NCBI RefSeq assembly: GCF_021919345.1
Contig: NZ_CP089293.1
Span: 1,054,001-1,118,000 of the forward strand
Direction: 5' to 3'
Length of the DNA: 64,000 nt
Source: Paenarthrobacter nicotinovorans
GTDB taxonomy: Bacteria > Actinomycetota > Actinomycetes > Actinomycetales > Micrococcaceae
The translations under genes and the position numbers were made by a program. The notes under the pieces are model-generated. The model saw only the letters and a list, made by a program, of their open reading frames with translations, was not told the DNA's origin and ran no database searches. Below, piece after piece: positions 42,601 through 50,639 of this stretch. Positions within the stretch are counted from its first letter, which is position 1; every line of letters starts with the position of its first letter.

Positions 42601-43275
42601 CCAGGCAACCGGTTCGCTGCCTGAACGGTGCGCAGCGGTCATTCCGAGGAACCGTTCGCGGCGTTCCTTGAACACGGGCAAAATTTGGGAAAGCGGATGA
42701 TCGCTCTGGACCCGGTTGCCCAGCACCAGGGTGACCTGGGGGTCCGGTGTGATGCCGGCCTGAATGAGTTGGTCCCCATAGGCGGCCAGCTGCAGGAGGG
42801 CTGTGACTTTGGCGTGGCGCGCCAGCTTGGTGTCGAACACTGCATACTGACCGCCTGGCCGCTTGACCAGGAAGTCGGATCGACCGTGGAACGTGCCATC
42901 AAAGAAGGCGGCCTGGAAAACGACATCCGCACCGGCACGCAAGGCATCGAGGGATTCCGCATGCTTGGCCCTCAACGTGCCGCGGTCCATCGCAGTGGCG
43001 GGAACGACGTCGTAAACCCCGGTTCCCGTGGCCGGGTCCCACTGGCCGAACCGGTCCACGAATTCCTCCAGAACCCGGTGTTCGTGGACGTCGCCGAGTG
43101 CCGCAGTGCGTTCCAGCATGGCATCGGCAGGGAAATCCGGCTTCGGAGTGCGGCCCAGTTTTTCGTCGAGCTTGCGGAGCAATTGGTACTCGCAGGTAGC
43201 CGCGATCACCAGATCGCTGGCCGAGAAGACCAGATCCTGCGGGGCGCCTGCCGGCTCCGGATCGAGAAAGAACAC
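39619..43275 (-). CDS. TM0106-family RecB-like nuclease fused to superfamily 1 helicase
   Basis: About 1218 residues from the GTG before FFLDPEP; the frame extends 22 codons further to a TTG, but GGCAGG and family starts favour this GTG. N-terminal RecB-like nuclease region: LVFSASDLVIAATCEYQLLRKLDEKLGR, a Cys-rich RYSACGRCDYCAEQV (Fe-S type), and a DnaQ-like IFFDFEGDPLW. C-terminal Upf1-like helicase: Walker A VQGPPGSGKTHVG, Walker B VIDEAGQFSLANT, motif V-VI VGTVDKFQGQEA and NRINVAVSRGQ. Probably DNA/RNA processing or repair. An in-frame 4x15-bp repeat and a repeat-derived C-terminus are unusual. Confidence 0.9.
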   Translation of the reverse strand: MFFLDPEPAGAPQDLVFSASDLVIAATCEYQLLRKLDEKLGRTPKPDFPADAMLERTAALGDVHEHRVLEEFVDRFGQWDPATGTGVYDVVPATAMDRGTLRAKHAESLDALRAGADVVFQAAFFDGTFHGRSDFLVKRPGGQYAVFDTKLARHAKVTALLQLAAYGDQLIQAGITPDPQVTLVLGNRVQSDHPLSQILPVFKERRERFLGMTAAHRSGSEPVAWGDPRYSACGRCDYCAEQVQLHRDLLMVAGMRISRRKKLIEDGVTTIDQLAALPATGDPTLLRFREQARLQTGTGTPDGTVEYTDASGEAKAISYNVLADNTLGRLPTPDPGDIFFDFEGDPLWQDPATGKWGLEYLFGVVENPVEPGASPVFRPFWAHSRTEEGQAFVDFLEYVAKRRAQYPGMHIYHYAAYEKTALRNLSLTHVVGETAVDDLLREGVLVDLYDTVRHSIRISSNSYSIKKLEPLYMGQHLRSGDVTDAGASVVAYADFCTARDTGQAAVAAEILEGIRDYNEYDCLSTLELRNWLLARAAERSITPGSFRDETNDAADAEEDSSKDTPKYEAAPEETALFDYLAGLPEAERATPDALAIRIVAAGVGYHRREDKQHWWGHFDRLEKPTSQWDDARDLFIVDHAELLQDWARPTPRSNPVRIVKLLGRSGDGAGLDPGKSYFRMYGPPLPEALSAKESSVLGRAGWSNTKVTEVGEDGDFESVIIAESLRKDSTEFTQLPMALTPDSPIPTNGQRAALAALATKLRDGLPAWPKDAALDLVRRQPPRLRSLDALPAVGSGPDGYIDAITAAVKDLDHSYLAVQGPPGSGKTHVGAHVLARLVAEGWKVGVVAQSHAVVEHMLCAAVEKAGVDPMRVAKEVKHNDPVPWNGCGKADVAEALSMPGGALIGGTAWAMVGKEVPAGALDLLVIDEAGQFSLANTMAVSRATKRLLLLGDPQQLPQVTQGTHPEPVDESALGWLSDGYNTLPAELGYFLALSWRMHPDLCSAVSELSYDSRLEAAPAASERWLEGADPGISTVYVHHTGNSTSSAEEAAEVLRQVQAHLGLTWHDPSQSPKSPSPEGRALEGRAPEGRASEGRALDESDILVVAPYNAQVQLIKHELHAAGLNKVRVGTVDKFQGQEAPVVIVSMAASAAGEVPRGMEFLLSRNRINVAVSRGQWRAVVVRSPELTNYLPTHPEGLENLGGFVALCQRSFCTLTAL
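39989..40048 (-). repeat. Four 15-bp tandem repeats within helicase gene
   Basis: Four units of GCACGGCCYTCCRRR (15 bp), the second and fourth identical. On the coding strand they encode repeated E-G-R-A-x pentapeptides (PEGRA, LEGRA, PEGRA, SEGRA) in a linker between the helicase halves, just before DESDILVVAPYNAQ. Unit length is divisible by three, so copy-number change would keep the frame. Confidence 0.9.
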
Positions 43276-43384
43276 CGCGGGCCACCTGCCTTCCTTGCTG
43301 TGAATACCCTTGCAAGCCAAGCTATCAGCGGGCCCCGACAATATAGCCCGGCAATGTAGCCTCCCTCCGATTTAGACTGCACCC

Positions 43385-43840
43385 ATGACCGAAACAATGC
43401 CCACAGCAGATCCCGCGTTCGAAGCCGCCTACCAAGCCGCGCAGAAGAGCCTCAACGAGGGCGGAATCCCCATCGGAGCCGCCTTGGCGAGGGCCGGAGA
43501 AGTCATAGCAAGCGGGCATAACGAGCGCGTCCAGCACGGCGACCCCATTGCGCATGGGGAAATGTCGGCACTGCGTGCGGCCGGCCGGCAAAAGAGTTAC
43601 CGCGACACCACCCTGTACACCACCCTTGCCCCGTGCGCGATGTGCACCGGGACCATCATCCAGTTCAAGATTCCGCGCGTGGTGGTGGGGGAGGCCGAGA
43701 CGTTTCCGGGCGAATTCGAACTCCTGCGCTCACGCGGCGTGGAGGTCATTGTGCTGGATGACCAACGCTGCGTGGACATGATGCGCGCTTTCCAGGATGA
43801 GCATCCGGAACTCTGGGCCGAGGACATCGCGGAGGACTGA
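43385..43840 (+). CDS. Nucleoside/cytosine deaminase (CDA fold)
   Basis: A 151-residue zinc deaminase. The zinc ligand and proton shuttle are in DPIAHGEMSALRAAG (His and Glu), and the zinc cysteines in TLAPCAMCTGTIIQF. VGEAETFPGEFELLRSRGVEV and the acidic C-terminus are like yeast-type cytosine deaminase and related nucleoside deaminases. It would hydrolyse the exocyclic amine of a base; the exact substrate is uncertain. Divergent from the helicase gene. Confidence 0.9.
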   Translation: MTETMPTADPAFEAAYQAAQKSLNEGGIPIGAALARAGEVIASGHNERVQHGDPIAHGEMSALRAAGRQKSYRDTTLYTTLAPCAMCTGTIIQFKIPRVVVGEAETFPGEFELLRSRGVEVIVLDDQRCVDMMRAFQDEHPELWAEDIAED

Positions 43841-43941
43841 AATCCTTCTGGTCACGGCTACTTGGCGGGCGTAGTCTGGCATCATCGGCGTTGGAGCCGA
43901 AGGGCCCCGCGTCGATAATCCCAATCGATGAAGGAGGACCC

Positions 43942-44376
43942 ATGAGTGCCGTGCGTGAATTCATGACGACGAATGCCCAGTGCATCGCCGAGGACAAAAC
44001 TCTCCAGGAAGCCGCCGTGCTGATGAGGGACCTGGACTGCGGTTCGCTTCCCATCTGCGGCAATGACGGCAAGCTCACCGGCTTCATCACGGACCGCGAC
44101 ATCGTGGTCAAGTGTTTGGCCGAGGGCAAGGACGCCCGGCAAGTCCTAGCCAGCGAGCTCGCCGGCGGCAAGCCCTACTGGGTGGACGCCGATGCCAGCG
44201 TTGACGACGCCGTGGCCATGATGGAGGAGCACCAGGTACGCCGCCTGCCCGTCATCAGCGACCACAAACTGGTGGGCATCATCAGCCAGGGTGACATTGC
44301 CCGCAACCACTACGCCGAGCAGCGCCTCGGCGAAATGGTGGAGCACATCTCCGCCAAGGAGCACATGGCGCACTAA
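43942..44376 (+). CDS. Tandem CBS-domain protein
   Basis: 144 residues, ATG just behind AAGGAGG. Two CBS motifs: VREFMTTNAQCIAEDKTLQEAAVLM with GFITDRDIVVKCLAEG, and VDADASVDDAVAMMEEHQVRRLPVISDHKLVGIISQGDIARN. Such stand-alone CBS pairs bind adenosyl nucleotides and act as energy or redox sensors. It is followed by a strong hairpin, so it is probably monocistronic. Confidence 0.93.
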   Translation: MSAVREFMTTNAQCIAEDKTLQEAAVLMRDLDCGSLPICGNDGKLTGFITDRDIVVKCLAEGKDARQVLASELAGGKPYWVDADASVDDAVAMMEEHQVRRLPVISDHKLVGIISQGDIARNHYAEQRLGEMVEHISAKEHMAH

Positions 44377-44401
44377 ACCACGCCGGAGGGCAAGGCCAGC
44401 T

Positions 44402-44438
44402 GCCGCGAGGCACTCCCGCCACGGGAACGCCTCGCGGC
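44402..44438. terminator. Hairpin between CBS gene and tex
   Basis: GCCGCGAGGC pairs with GCCTCGCGGC; inside it TCCCG pairs with CGGGA around a 3-base loop, with a 2-by-2 mismatch between stems. Located 26 bp after the CBS stop; likely terminator of the CBS gene. Confidence 0.75.
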
Positions 44439-44475
44439 CCGTTCCCACAGGCAAGCCCTCGTGAGGCAAACTGTC

Positions 44476-46914
44476 ATGGTGACTTCAAATCTCCAACACC
44501 AGTCAGCCGACTCCGCCATCCACGCACAAATCGCAGAAGAACTCGGCGTCAAAGCCTGGCAAGTCAAGGCCGCGGTGGAACTGCTCGACGCCGGATCCAC
44601 CGTCCCCTTCATCGCCCGCTACCGCAAGGAAGTCACCGGGATGCTCGATGACACCCAGCTGCGTGACCTAGAAGAGCGCCTCAGATACCTTCGTGAGCTG
44701 GAAGAACGCCGCAAGGCCGTCCTCGAGGCGATTGCCTCGCAAGGCAAGCTGACCCCGGAACTGGAGGCCGCCGTCATCGGGGCCGATACCAAAGCCCGGC
44801 TCGAAGACATCTACCTTCCCTTCAAATCCAAGCGGCGCACCAAAGCGCAGATCGCCCGCGAAGCCGGTCTTGAGCCGTTGGCCGACGGCCTTCTCGCCAA
44901 CCCGCAGCTGGACCCCGCCGCCGAAGCCGCCAAGTACTTGAACAGCGAGCACTCCATCGAGGACGCCGCCACGGCGCTCGCCGGTGCCCGTGCAATTTTG
45001 GTGGAGCGCGTCGGGCAGGACCCGGACCTCGCCGAGGACCTTCGCGAACGCCTGTGGAAGCAGGGCCGCATGGTGTCCCGCGTCAAGAAGGGCATGGAGG
45101 CCGAGGGCCAGAAGTTCAAGGACTATTTCGAGTTCACGCAGGTGCCGTCCGGGATGCCGTCGCACCGCGTGCTTGCCCTGCTGCGAGGCGAGAAGGACGG
45201 CGTCCTTGAGCTGGATCTCGCCGAAGCAGACCCGACCGACGACGACGCCCTGGCCGCCGCCCGCGGCAAGTACGAGAACGCTGTGGCCAAGTGCCTCGGC
45301 GTCGCCAACCAGGGCCGTCCCGCCGATGCTTGGCTGATGCAGACGGCTCAGCTCGCCTGGCGTGGCAGGATCCTGGACCGCCTCACCACGGATCTTCGCG
45401 GCCGCATGTTCGCTGACGCAGAGGACGAGGCTGTGCGCGTCTTCGCGGCCAACCTTCGCGACGTCCTGCTCGCCGCCCCGGCAGGCAACCGGGCCACCCT
45501 GGGACTGGACCCGGGTCTGCGGACGGGTGTGAAAGTGGCTGTGGTGGACGGCACCGGCAAGGTGGTCACCACGGACACGATCTACCCCCACGCTCCCGCC
45601 AGGAAATGGGACGAAGCCTTGGCAACCCTGGGCCGGCTCGCCAAGCAGCACAACGTGGAACTCGTGGCGATCGGCAACGGAACGGCATCCCGTGAGACGG
45701 ATAAGCTTGCCACCGAGCTGATCAAGTCCCTTGAAGCTGCCGGCTCCAAGGGGATCCAGAAGCTTGTTGTCTCCGAGGCCGGGGCTTCTGTTTATTCAGC
45801 ATCTGCCTTGGCGGCTTCGGAACTTCCCGGGATGGACGTTTCGCTGCGTGGCGCTGTGTCCATCGCACGGCGCCTCCAGGACCCCTTGGCGGAACTGGTG
45901 AAGATCGAGCCAAAGTCCATCGGCGTGGGCCAGTACCAGCACGATGTCACTGCCGCGAAGCTGGACCGGTCCTTGGACGCGGTGGTGGAGGACTGCGTGA
46001 ACGCCGTGGGCGTGGATGTGAACACCGCCTCGCCTGCGTTGCTGAGCCGCGTGGCCGGTGTCGGGCCGTTGCTGAGCGAAAACATCGTGGCCTACCGGAA
46101 CGAGAACGGTCCGTTCGCCAAGCGCAGCGACCTCAAGAAGGTTCCCCGTTTGGGGGCCAAGGCGTTCGAACAGTGCGCCGGCTTCCTCCGCATCACCGGG
46201 GGAGCGGAGCCTCTGGATGCCTCCAGCGTGCACCCCGAAGCGTATTCCGTGGCCCGCAAGATCCTCGTGGCAGCGGGCGGGGGTCCCGCCACGGCGCTGG
46301 ATCCGCAGGCGTTCGTTGACGGTACCTTCGGCCTGCCGACGGTCAAGGACATCATGTCCGAACTCGAGAAGCCCGGCCGCGACCCTCGTCCGGCATTCAA
46401 GGCGGCGTCGTTCTCCGAGGGCATCGAGAAGATCTCCGACCTCAAGCCGGGCATGATCCTGGAAGGTACGGTCACCAACGTTGCCGCGTTCGGCGCTTTT
46501 GTGGATGTCGGGGTGCACCAGGACGGTCTGGTGCACGTCTCGGCCCTGTCCAACAAGTTCGTCTCTGATCCGCGCGAAATCGTGAAGTCCGGCCAAGTGG
46601 TCCGCGTCAAGGTGCTGGAGGCCGACCCGGAGCGCAAGCGCATTTCCCTGACGCTCAGGCTCGACGACGAACCCGGCTCTGCAGGTGGCCGCACCTCGGG
46701 TGGGCGTGCAGCAGGAGGGCGTGACTCGGGCGGTCAGCCTGGCCAGCGGGGCGGCGGCCAGTCGGGTCAGCGCGGCGGTCAGCCGGGCCAGCGGCAAGGC
46801 CAGGGCAGCCCGCAACAACGCAACCCGCGACAGGGCAAACCCCAGCAGGCCCAAGCAGCTCCGGCCAACACCGCCATGGCTGAGGCCTTGCGCCGGGCGG
46901 GGCTTGGCAAGTAG
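44476..46914 (+). CDS. tex: Tex-family RNA-binding transcription accessory protein
   Basis: About 812 residues. The ATG is favoured (GTGAGG upstream); an in-frame GTG five codons earlier is possible. Domains in order: Tex N-terminal helical region (STVPFIARYRKEVTGMLDDTQLR), YqgF-like RNase H fold (LGLDPGLRTGVKVAVVDG), double helix-hairpin-helix (NTASPALLSRVAGVGPLLSENIVAYR), and S1 (GMILEGTVTNVAAFGAFVDVGVHQDGLVHVS). A Gly/Gln/Arg-rich disordered tail of ~70 residues follows. Tex binds RNA and associates with transcription; the tail may add RNA contacts. Confidence 0.96.
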   Translation: MVTSNLQHQSADSAIHAQIAEELGVKAWQVKAAVELLDAGSTVPFIARYRKEVTGMLDDTQLRDLEERLRYLRELEERRKAVLEAIASQGKLTPELEAAVIGADTKARLEDIYLPFKSKRRTKAQIAREAGLEPLADGLLANPQLDPAAEAAKYLNSEHSIEDAATALAGARAILVERVGQDPDLAEDLRERLWKQGRMVSRVKKGMEAEGQKFKDYFEFTQVPSGMPSHRVLALLRGEKDGVLELDLAEADPTDDDALAAARGKYENAVAKCLGVANQGRPADAWLMQTAQLAWRGRILDRLTTDLRGRMFADAEDEAVRVFAANLRDVLLAAPAGNRATLGLDPGLRTGVKVAVVDGTGKVVTTDTIYPHAPARKWDEALATLGRLAKQHNVELVAIGNGTASRETDKLATELIKSLEAAGSKGIQKLVVSEAGASVYSASALAASELPGMDVSLRGAVSIARRLQDPLAELVKIEPKSIGVGQYQHDVTAAKLDRSLDAVVEDCVNAVGVDVNTASPALLSRVAGVGPLLSENIVAYRNENGPFAKRSDLKKVPRLGAKAFEQCAGFLRITGGAEPLDASSVHPEAYSVARKILVAAGGGPATALDPQAFVDGTFGLPTVKDIMSELEKPGRDPRPAFKAASFSEGIEKISDLKPGMILEGTVTNVAAFGAFVDVGVHQDGLVHVSALSNKFVSDPREIVKSGQVVRVKVLEADPERKRISLTLRLDDEPGSAGGRTSGGRAAGGRDSGGQPGQRGGGQSGQRGGQPGQRQGQGSPQQRNPRQGKPQQAQAAPANTAMAEALRRAGLGK

Positions 46915-47025
46915 GCCTGCCGCCTACGGATCCCCGCGGGCTGCCCTCGCTGGCGTACCCTCCCGTGCTGCTGCGGACTGCATGGCCCACTGCAGCGGGC
47001 TAACAACGGCAGGACCGGGCGAGGG

Positions 47026-48045
47026 CTACAAGCCCGCTGTCCTGGCTTCCCACTCCATGGCGTCGGCCGGTTGCAGGGCCATGGGCAGCCAGCGGCCGAT
47101 GCGCTCAAACGCTTCCCTGCGGATGGGTTCCGGGGAGAGGAAGATGTCGTGGAAGGCGTTGGGCAGCCGGCTCACTGTGACTGTGTCCGCCAGGGACAGG
47201 GCACGGTGGGCCACGGCGTCCACGTTCAGTGCCACGTCCGCAGTGAGCGCATCTGCGGACCACTTCGGTTGCAGGTAGCTCTTGTCGGAGAGCAACACGA
47301 GCACGGGTGTGTCGATGCCCAGACCTGCGGCGACTGTTGCCTGGCCGCGGAATACAGCGTCCAGGAATGCCGGCGTGATGGGGAATCCCCGGTCGGGGCG
47401 CCAGTCGAGGTTGTAGTCCCATTCGCCGTCGAGGGCTGCTGAGACTGCACGCGTGTAAATTCCCGGATCCACGGGCGGCAGCGGCGCCAGCGGGTGGAGC
47501 CGGGCATGCAGACCCACAAGCGGCGCAATCGCGCGGCGGCCAAGTTCGGTGGCCTGGAACTCCAGCCACGGGCTGTTGAGGACCAGTGCCGAGGCCATAC
47601 CGGGATGGCGGTGCGCCCAGAGGCTTAGTGTCAGCCCGCCGGTGGAGTGTCCCAGCAGGATGAGTGGACGGTCTTCACCCGGCGCACCTGAACGCCCCAT
47701 GGCGTCCAAGGCGGCCGCGATGTCGGCGTCGTAATCCGTGAGGTTGGTGACGAACCCCGGTACCAGTCCAGGCCGCAGGCTGCGGCCGTAGTTATGCAGG
47801 TCCAGGGCGTAGAAGCGCGCCCCGGCCCGCTGCCAGAATTCGGCGAGGTGGCGTTGGAAGAAGTAGTCGGACCAGCCATGAACGTAGAGGACGTCTGCGT
47901 CGAGGCCAACGCCCTCCGGAGCATCGAGCCATTGCGGACCGGAACCGACGTAACGCACCAAGGTGGCGACAGCGTCGCCGTCGAGCTTCAGCGTTTGCTG
48001 TTCAAAACCTTCGCCAAGAATGTCCGGTCCCCACGGCTGCGTCAT
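47026..48045 (-). CDS. Alpha/beta hydrolase (serine aminopeptidase S33/lysophospholipase-like)
   Basis: A 339-residue protein from the ATG that overlaps the DUF1622 stop by 4 bp. The nucleophile elbow is ILLGHSTGGLTLS (Ser), oxyanion segment DVLYVHGWSDYFFQ, LDLHNYGRSLRPG after strand 4, and late His in LPNAFHDIFLSPEPIR. This pattern matches monoglyceride-lipase/lysophospholipase-like esterases. No signal peptide, so cytoplasmic. Substrate unknown. Confidence 0.9.
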   Translation of the reverse strand: MTQPWGPDILGEGFEQQTLKLDGDAVATLVRYVGSGPQWLDAPEGVGLDADVLYVHGWSDYFFQRHLAEFWQRAGARFYALDLHNYGRSLRPGLVPGFVTNLTDYDADIAAALDAMGRSGAPGEDRPLILLGHSTGGLTLSLWAHRHPGMASALVLNSPWLEFQATELGRRAIAPLVGLHARLHPLAPLPPVDPGIYTRAVSAALDGEWDYNLDWRPDRGFPITPAFLDAVFRGQATVAAGLGIDTPVLVLLSDKSYLQPKWSADALTADVALNVDAVAHRALSLADTVTVSRLPNAFHDIFLSPEPIRREAFERIGRWLPMALQPADAMEWEARTAGL

Positions 48046-48434
48046 GCATCCGATCGTAGCGGCACGGTGGCGTCCGGGCTTTTTTCCTTCTGCCACGGCC
48101 AGCGGCCGGTTATTTCCAGCTCGAGCGAAAAGCTGAGGAAAGTCCGGATGAGCACGATGATCGCCAGGACGCCGACACTCTCGAAAGTTGGCGTCACCGC
48201 GACGGTACGGATGATGTCCGCCGCCACCAGGAGCTCAAGGCCCAACAGGATGGAGCGGCCCAGCAACTGCCGGTAGGCCCGGTACGGGGTGAATGGCGCC
48301 AAGCCCCTGGCCCGTTCCGGCTGGTAGCCGCGCAGGGCCATGGGGATGGAAACCAAAGCTCCAACCACCATGACGGCCACCCCCGCAGCATCCATGTACC
48401 TGCCAACGGCCTCGATGATGTGCTGGAAATCCAT
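48042..48434 (-). CDS. DUF1622 membrane protein
   Basis: 130 residues with three hydrophobic segments (about 16-34, 62-80, 84-105). YRQLLGRSILLGLELLVAADIIRTVAVTPTFESVGVLAIIVLIRTFLSFSLELEI is the hallmark of DUF1622, a small inner-membrane family of unknown function. Translationally coupled to the hydrolase through an ATGA overlap. Confidence 0.9.
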   Translation of the reverse strand: MDFQHIIEAVGRYMDAAGVAVMVVGALVSIPMALRGYQPERARGLAPFTPYRAYRQLLGRSILLGLELLVAADIIRTVAVTPTFESVGVLAIIVLIRTFLSFSLELEITGRWPWQKEKSPDATVPLRSDA

Positions 48435-48464
48435 GGCCCTCCCTGCGTCGGTGGAAACGTGCCG

Positions 48465-49379
48465 CTACTGCGCGGGTGCGGGGACCGGGAAGAACACCCG
48501 GGGATCCTGCAACAGCGCCGGGTAGTCGAAGTCGGAGCGGTTGATCACGCTGGTGACCTCGAAGTTGCGTGCGAAGCGGCCGTTCACGGTGATGGGGCGC
48601 CCATGGATTAGGCCGACGGCGAAGGTCTGGCCGCCGTCGAACGGGACGGCCAGTTCGGTCTTGCCGGGCAGGGTGTTGAAGGCCTGCTCCTGGGCCTGGC
48701 GCTTGCGCGTGGGCTTCTTCTCAAGCTGCTTCACCGGGCGCTTTTTGGGGCCCTTCACCTGCCGCCGCGACTTTTCCTCGGCATAGACGAACTGGTACTC
48801 GTCAGGGTCCGCCGGCGCCGCGGAACGGGCCTTGCCATGCGGAGGCATGCTGACGGTGGTGAGCTCTTCGGGACGAAGGTCCTCAACGTTGGAGCGCAGG
48901 ATCCACAGGCTGTCCTCTTCGGGATCTTCCGGGTGGAACTCATGCTTGGGCTCCGGCCACACGTATTCCAGCTTCTCCTCGGTACCCGGGAAGATCTGCG
49001 TGTAGTGCTTGGGGTCCTTGCTGATCAGTTTTGAACGGTGGCTGAGGTGCAGGTCCTCGTGTCCCAGCCACGGCGGCATGATGATCCTGGACGCGTAGTC
49101 CGGGTGGGCGGCCTGCGGTGCGAACTCCGCGATGTTGGTGCGGGTGTTGTCCGGGTGGCCGCGTTCCATCCATTCGTCGGCCATGGCCAGGCCATACATG
49201 GTGAGCGCCGGAACGTGGCCCATCCACATGCGGACCGCCGGGTGGGACTGCCAACCGTACTCCGGGATCACCAACGCGCGGAGGACCTGGAGTGCTTCGA
49301 CGCGCTGTTTGCCGAGCCTTGACGTGTCGAGTGCCGCAGCGCTCTGACGGAAATCGGCGAAAGGGAGGAAAGTCTGCAT
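48465..49379 (-). CDS. MSMEG_6728 family protein (pyrimidine-dimer glycosylase-like)
   Basis: 304 residues from the ATG behind AGGGAGGAAAG; the open frame runs 18 codons further. The first ~110 residues (MQTFLPFADFRQSAAALDTSRLGKQRVEALQVL, W-Q-S-H-P-A-V-R-M-W) match the MSMEG_6728 family, related to T4 endonuclease V/Pyr_excise. The C-terminal part is a Lys/Arg-rich linker and an unrecognised domain. A DNA-repair role is inferred from the distant family link only. Confidence 0.8.
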   Translation of the reverse strand: MQTFLPFADFRQSAAALDTSRLGKQRVEALQVLRALVIPEYGWQSHPAVRMWMGHVPALTMYGLAMADEWMERGHPDNTRTNIAEFAPQAAHPDYASRIIMPPWLGHEDLHLSHRSKLISKDPKHYTQIFPGTEEKLEYVWPEPKHEFHPEDPEEDSLWILRSNVEDLRPEELTTVSMPPHGKARSAAPADPDEYQFVYAEEKSRRQVKGPKKRPVKQLEKKPTRKRQAQEQAFNTLPGKTELAVPFDGGQTFAVGLIHGRPITVNGRFARNFEVTSVINRSDFDYPALLQDPRVFFPVPAPAQ

Positions 49380-49462
49380 CCTTTCAGTTTGAGGGTGCCG
49401 GGCGTGAGAACCAAGTTGAGTGCTCCGGGACACGTGCCCGTGTTCGGGCCTAGAGTTGCAGG

Positions 49463-50494
49463 GTGGAAACTATTGGCGAGAAAACAACCACCCCGGCACC
49501 TCCGGTTGCCGAACTGCACCTGCACATCGAAGGGACCCTCCAGCCAGAGCTGATCTTTGCCCTGGCCGAACGCAATGGCATTGAACTGCCCTATGAAGAC
49601 ATCGAAGAACTGCGCGGGAAGTATGAATTCTCCGACCTGCAGTCCTTCCTGGACCTCTATTACGCCAACATGGCCGTCCTGCAGACCGAACAGGATTTCA
49701 CGGACATGACCCGCGCCTACCTGGAGCGCGCCGCCGCCGGAGGAGTACGGCACGCGGAAATCATGATGGACCCCCAGGCCCACATCTCACGCGGGGTGGC
49801 CTTGGAGACCTGCGTCAACGGCGTGGCCAAAGCCCTGGCAACATCGGAAGAGGACTTTGGTGTCTCCACCCTCCTCATTGCCGCCTTCCTGCGGGATATG
49901 TCCGAGGAATCCGCGCTGGAAGTGCTGGACCAGCTCCTTGCCATGCATGCTCCCATTGCTGGCATCGGCCTGGACTCGGCCGAGGTGGGCAATCCGCCGT
50001 CGAAATTTGAGCGCCTGTACCAGCGCGCAGGCGAGGCCGGGCTGCGAAGGATCGCCCACGCCGGCGAGGAGGGCCCCGCCTCCTACATCACGGAGGCGCT
50101 GGACGTGTTGCATGTTGAGCGGATCGATCACGGCATCCGGTGCATGGAAGACACCGACGTGGTGCAGCGGTTGGTGGCCGAGCAGGTGCCCCTGACGGTC
50201 TGCCCCCTGTCCAATGTCCGGCTTCGCGCCGTGGACAAGCTGGAGGACCACCCGCTTCCCGAAATGCTGGCGATCGGCCTGAACGTCTGCGTCAACTCGG
50301 ACGACCCCGCCTACTTTGGCGGGTACGTGGACGATAACTTCGGAAAGCTGGTTGAGGTCCTGAAGTTCTCGGTGCCCGAGCAGGCTACCTTGGCTGCCAA
50401 TTCCATCCGGTCATCCTTCGCCAGCGAGGCGCGCAAAACAGAGCTCCTGGACAAGGTCACAGAGTGGGTCAAATCATCGGTGACGCGGGCCTGA
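49463..50494 (+). CDS. Adenine/adenosine deaminase family protein, probably adenine deaminase
   Basis: A 343-residue TIM-barrel deaminase: metal ligands in VAELHLHIEGTLQPEL, His-Ala-Gly-Glu in RRIAHAGEEGPASYI (ligand His and catalytic Glu), VERIDHGIRCMED, and the Asp pair in CVNSDDPAYFGGYV. The I-E-G-T-L-x-P-E variant and YITEALDVL favour the adenine-deaminase (Aah1-like) branch over adenosine deaminase, whose motif is usually H-L-D-G. It hydrolyses adenine to hypoxanthine in purine salvage. GTG start. Confidence 0.88.
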   Translation: METIGEKTTTPAPPVAELHLHIEGTLQPELIFALAERNGIELPYEDIEELRGKYEFSDLQSFLDLYYANMAVLQTEQDFTDMTRAYLERAAAGGVRHAEIMMDPQAHISRGVALETCVNGVAKALATSEEDFGVSTLLIAAFLRDMSEESALEVLDQLLAMHAPIAGIGLDSAEVGNPPSKFERLYQRAGEAGLRRIAHAGEEGPASYITEALDVLHVERIDHGIRCMEDTDVVQRLVAEQVPLTVCPLSNVRLRAVDKLEDHPLPEMLAIGLNVCVNSDDPAYFGGYVDDNFGKLVEVLKFSVPEQATLAANSIRSSFASEARKTELLDKVTEWVKSSVTRA

Positions 50495-50532
50495 ACCGCT
50501 CCAGCCGAGACCCGTAGATCACTTGCGGCGAT

Positions 50533-50544
50533 TGTGATGTCACA
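50533..50544. promoter_or_regulatory. Palindrome TGTGA-TG-TCACA upstream of X25 fusion gene
   Basis: A perfect 5-bp inverted repeat with a 2-bp spacer, 95 bp before the fusion gene. It resembles CRP half-sites, but the spacing is 2 rather than 6, so CRP/FNR binding is unlikely. Possible operator of another regulator. Confidence 0.3.
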
Positions 50545-50639
50545 CTCAGTCACGACACACGGTGTTTACCAACTGCAGTCGCGGGAATTAACAATTCATT
50601 GGCAAACTGCAAGGGAATAACCACCGTAGAAGGAGAAGC

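Noticed and set aside
50533..50544. TGTGA-TG-TCACA as a CRP/FNR site
   Set aside because: Spacer is 2 bp rather than 6; kept only as a low-confidence palindrome.
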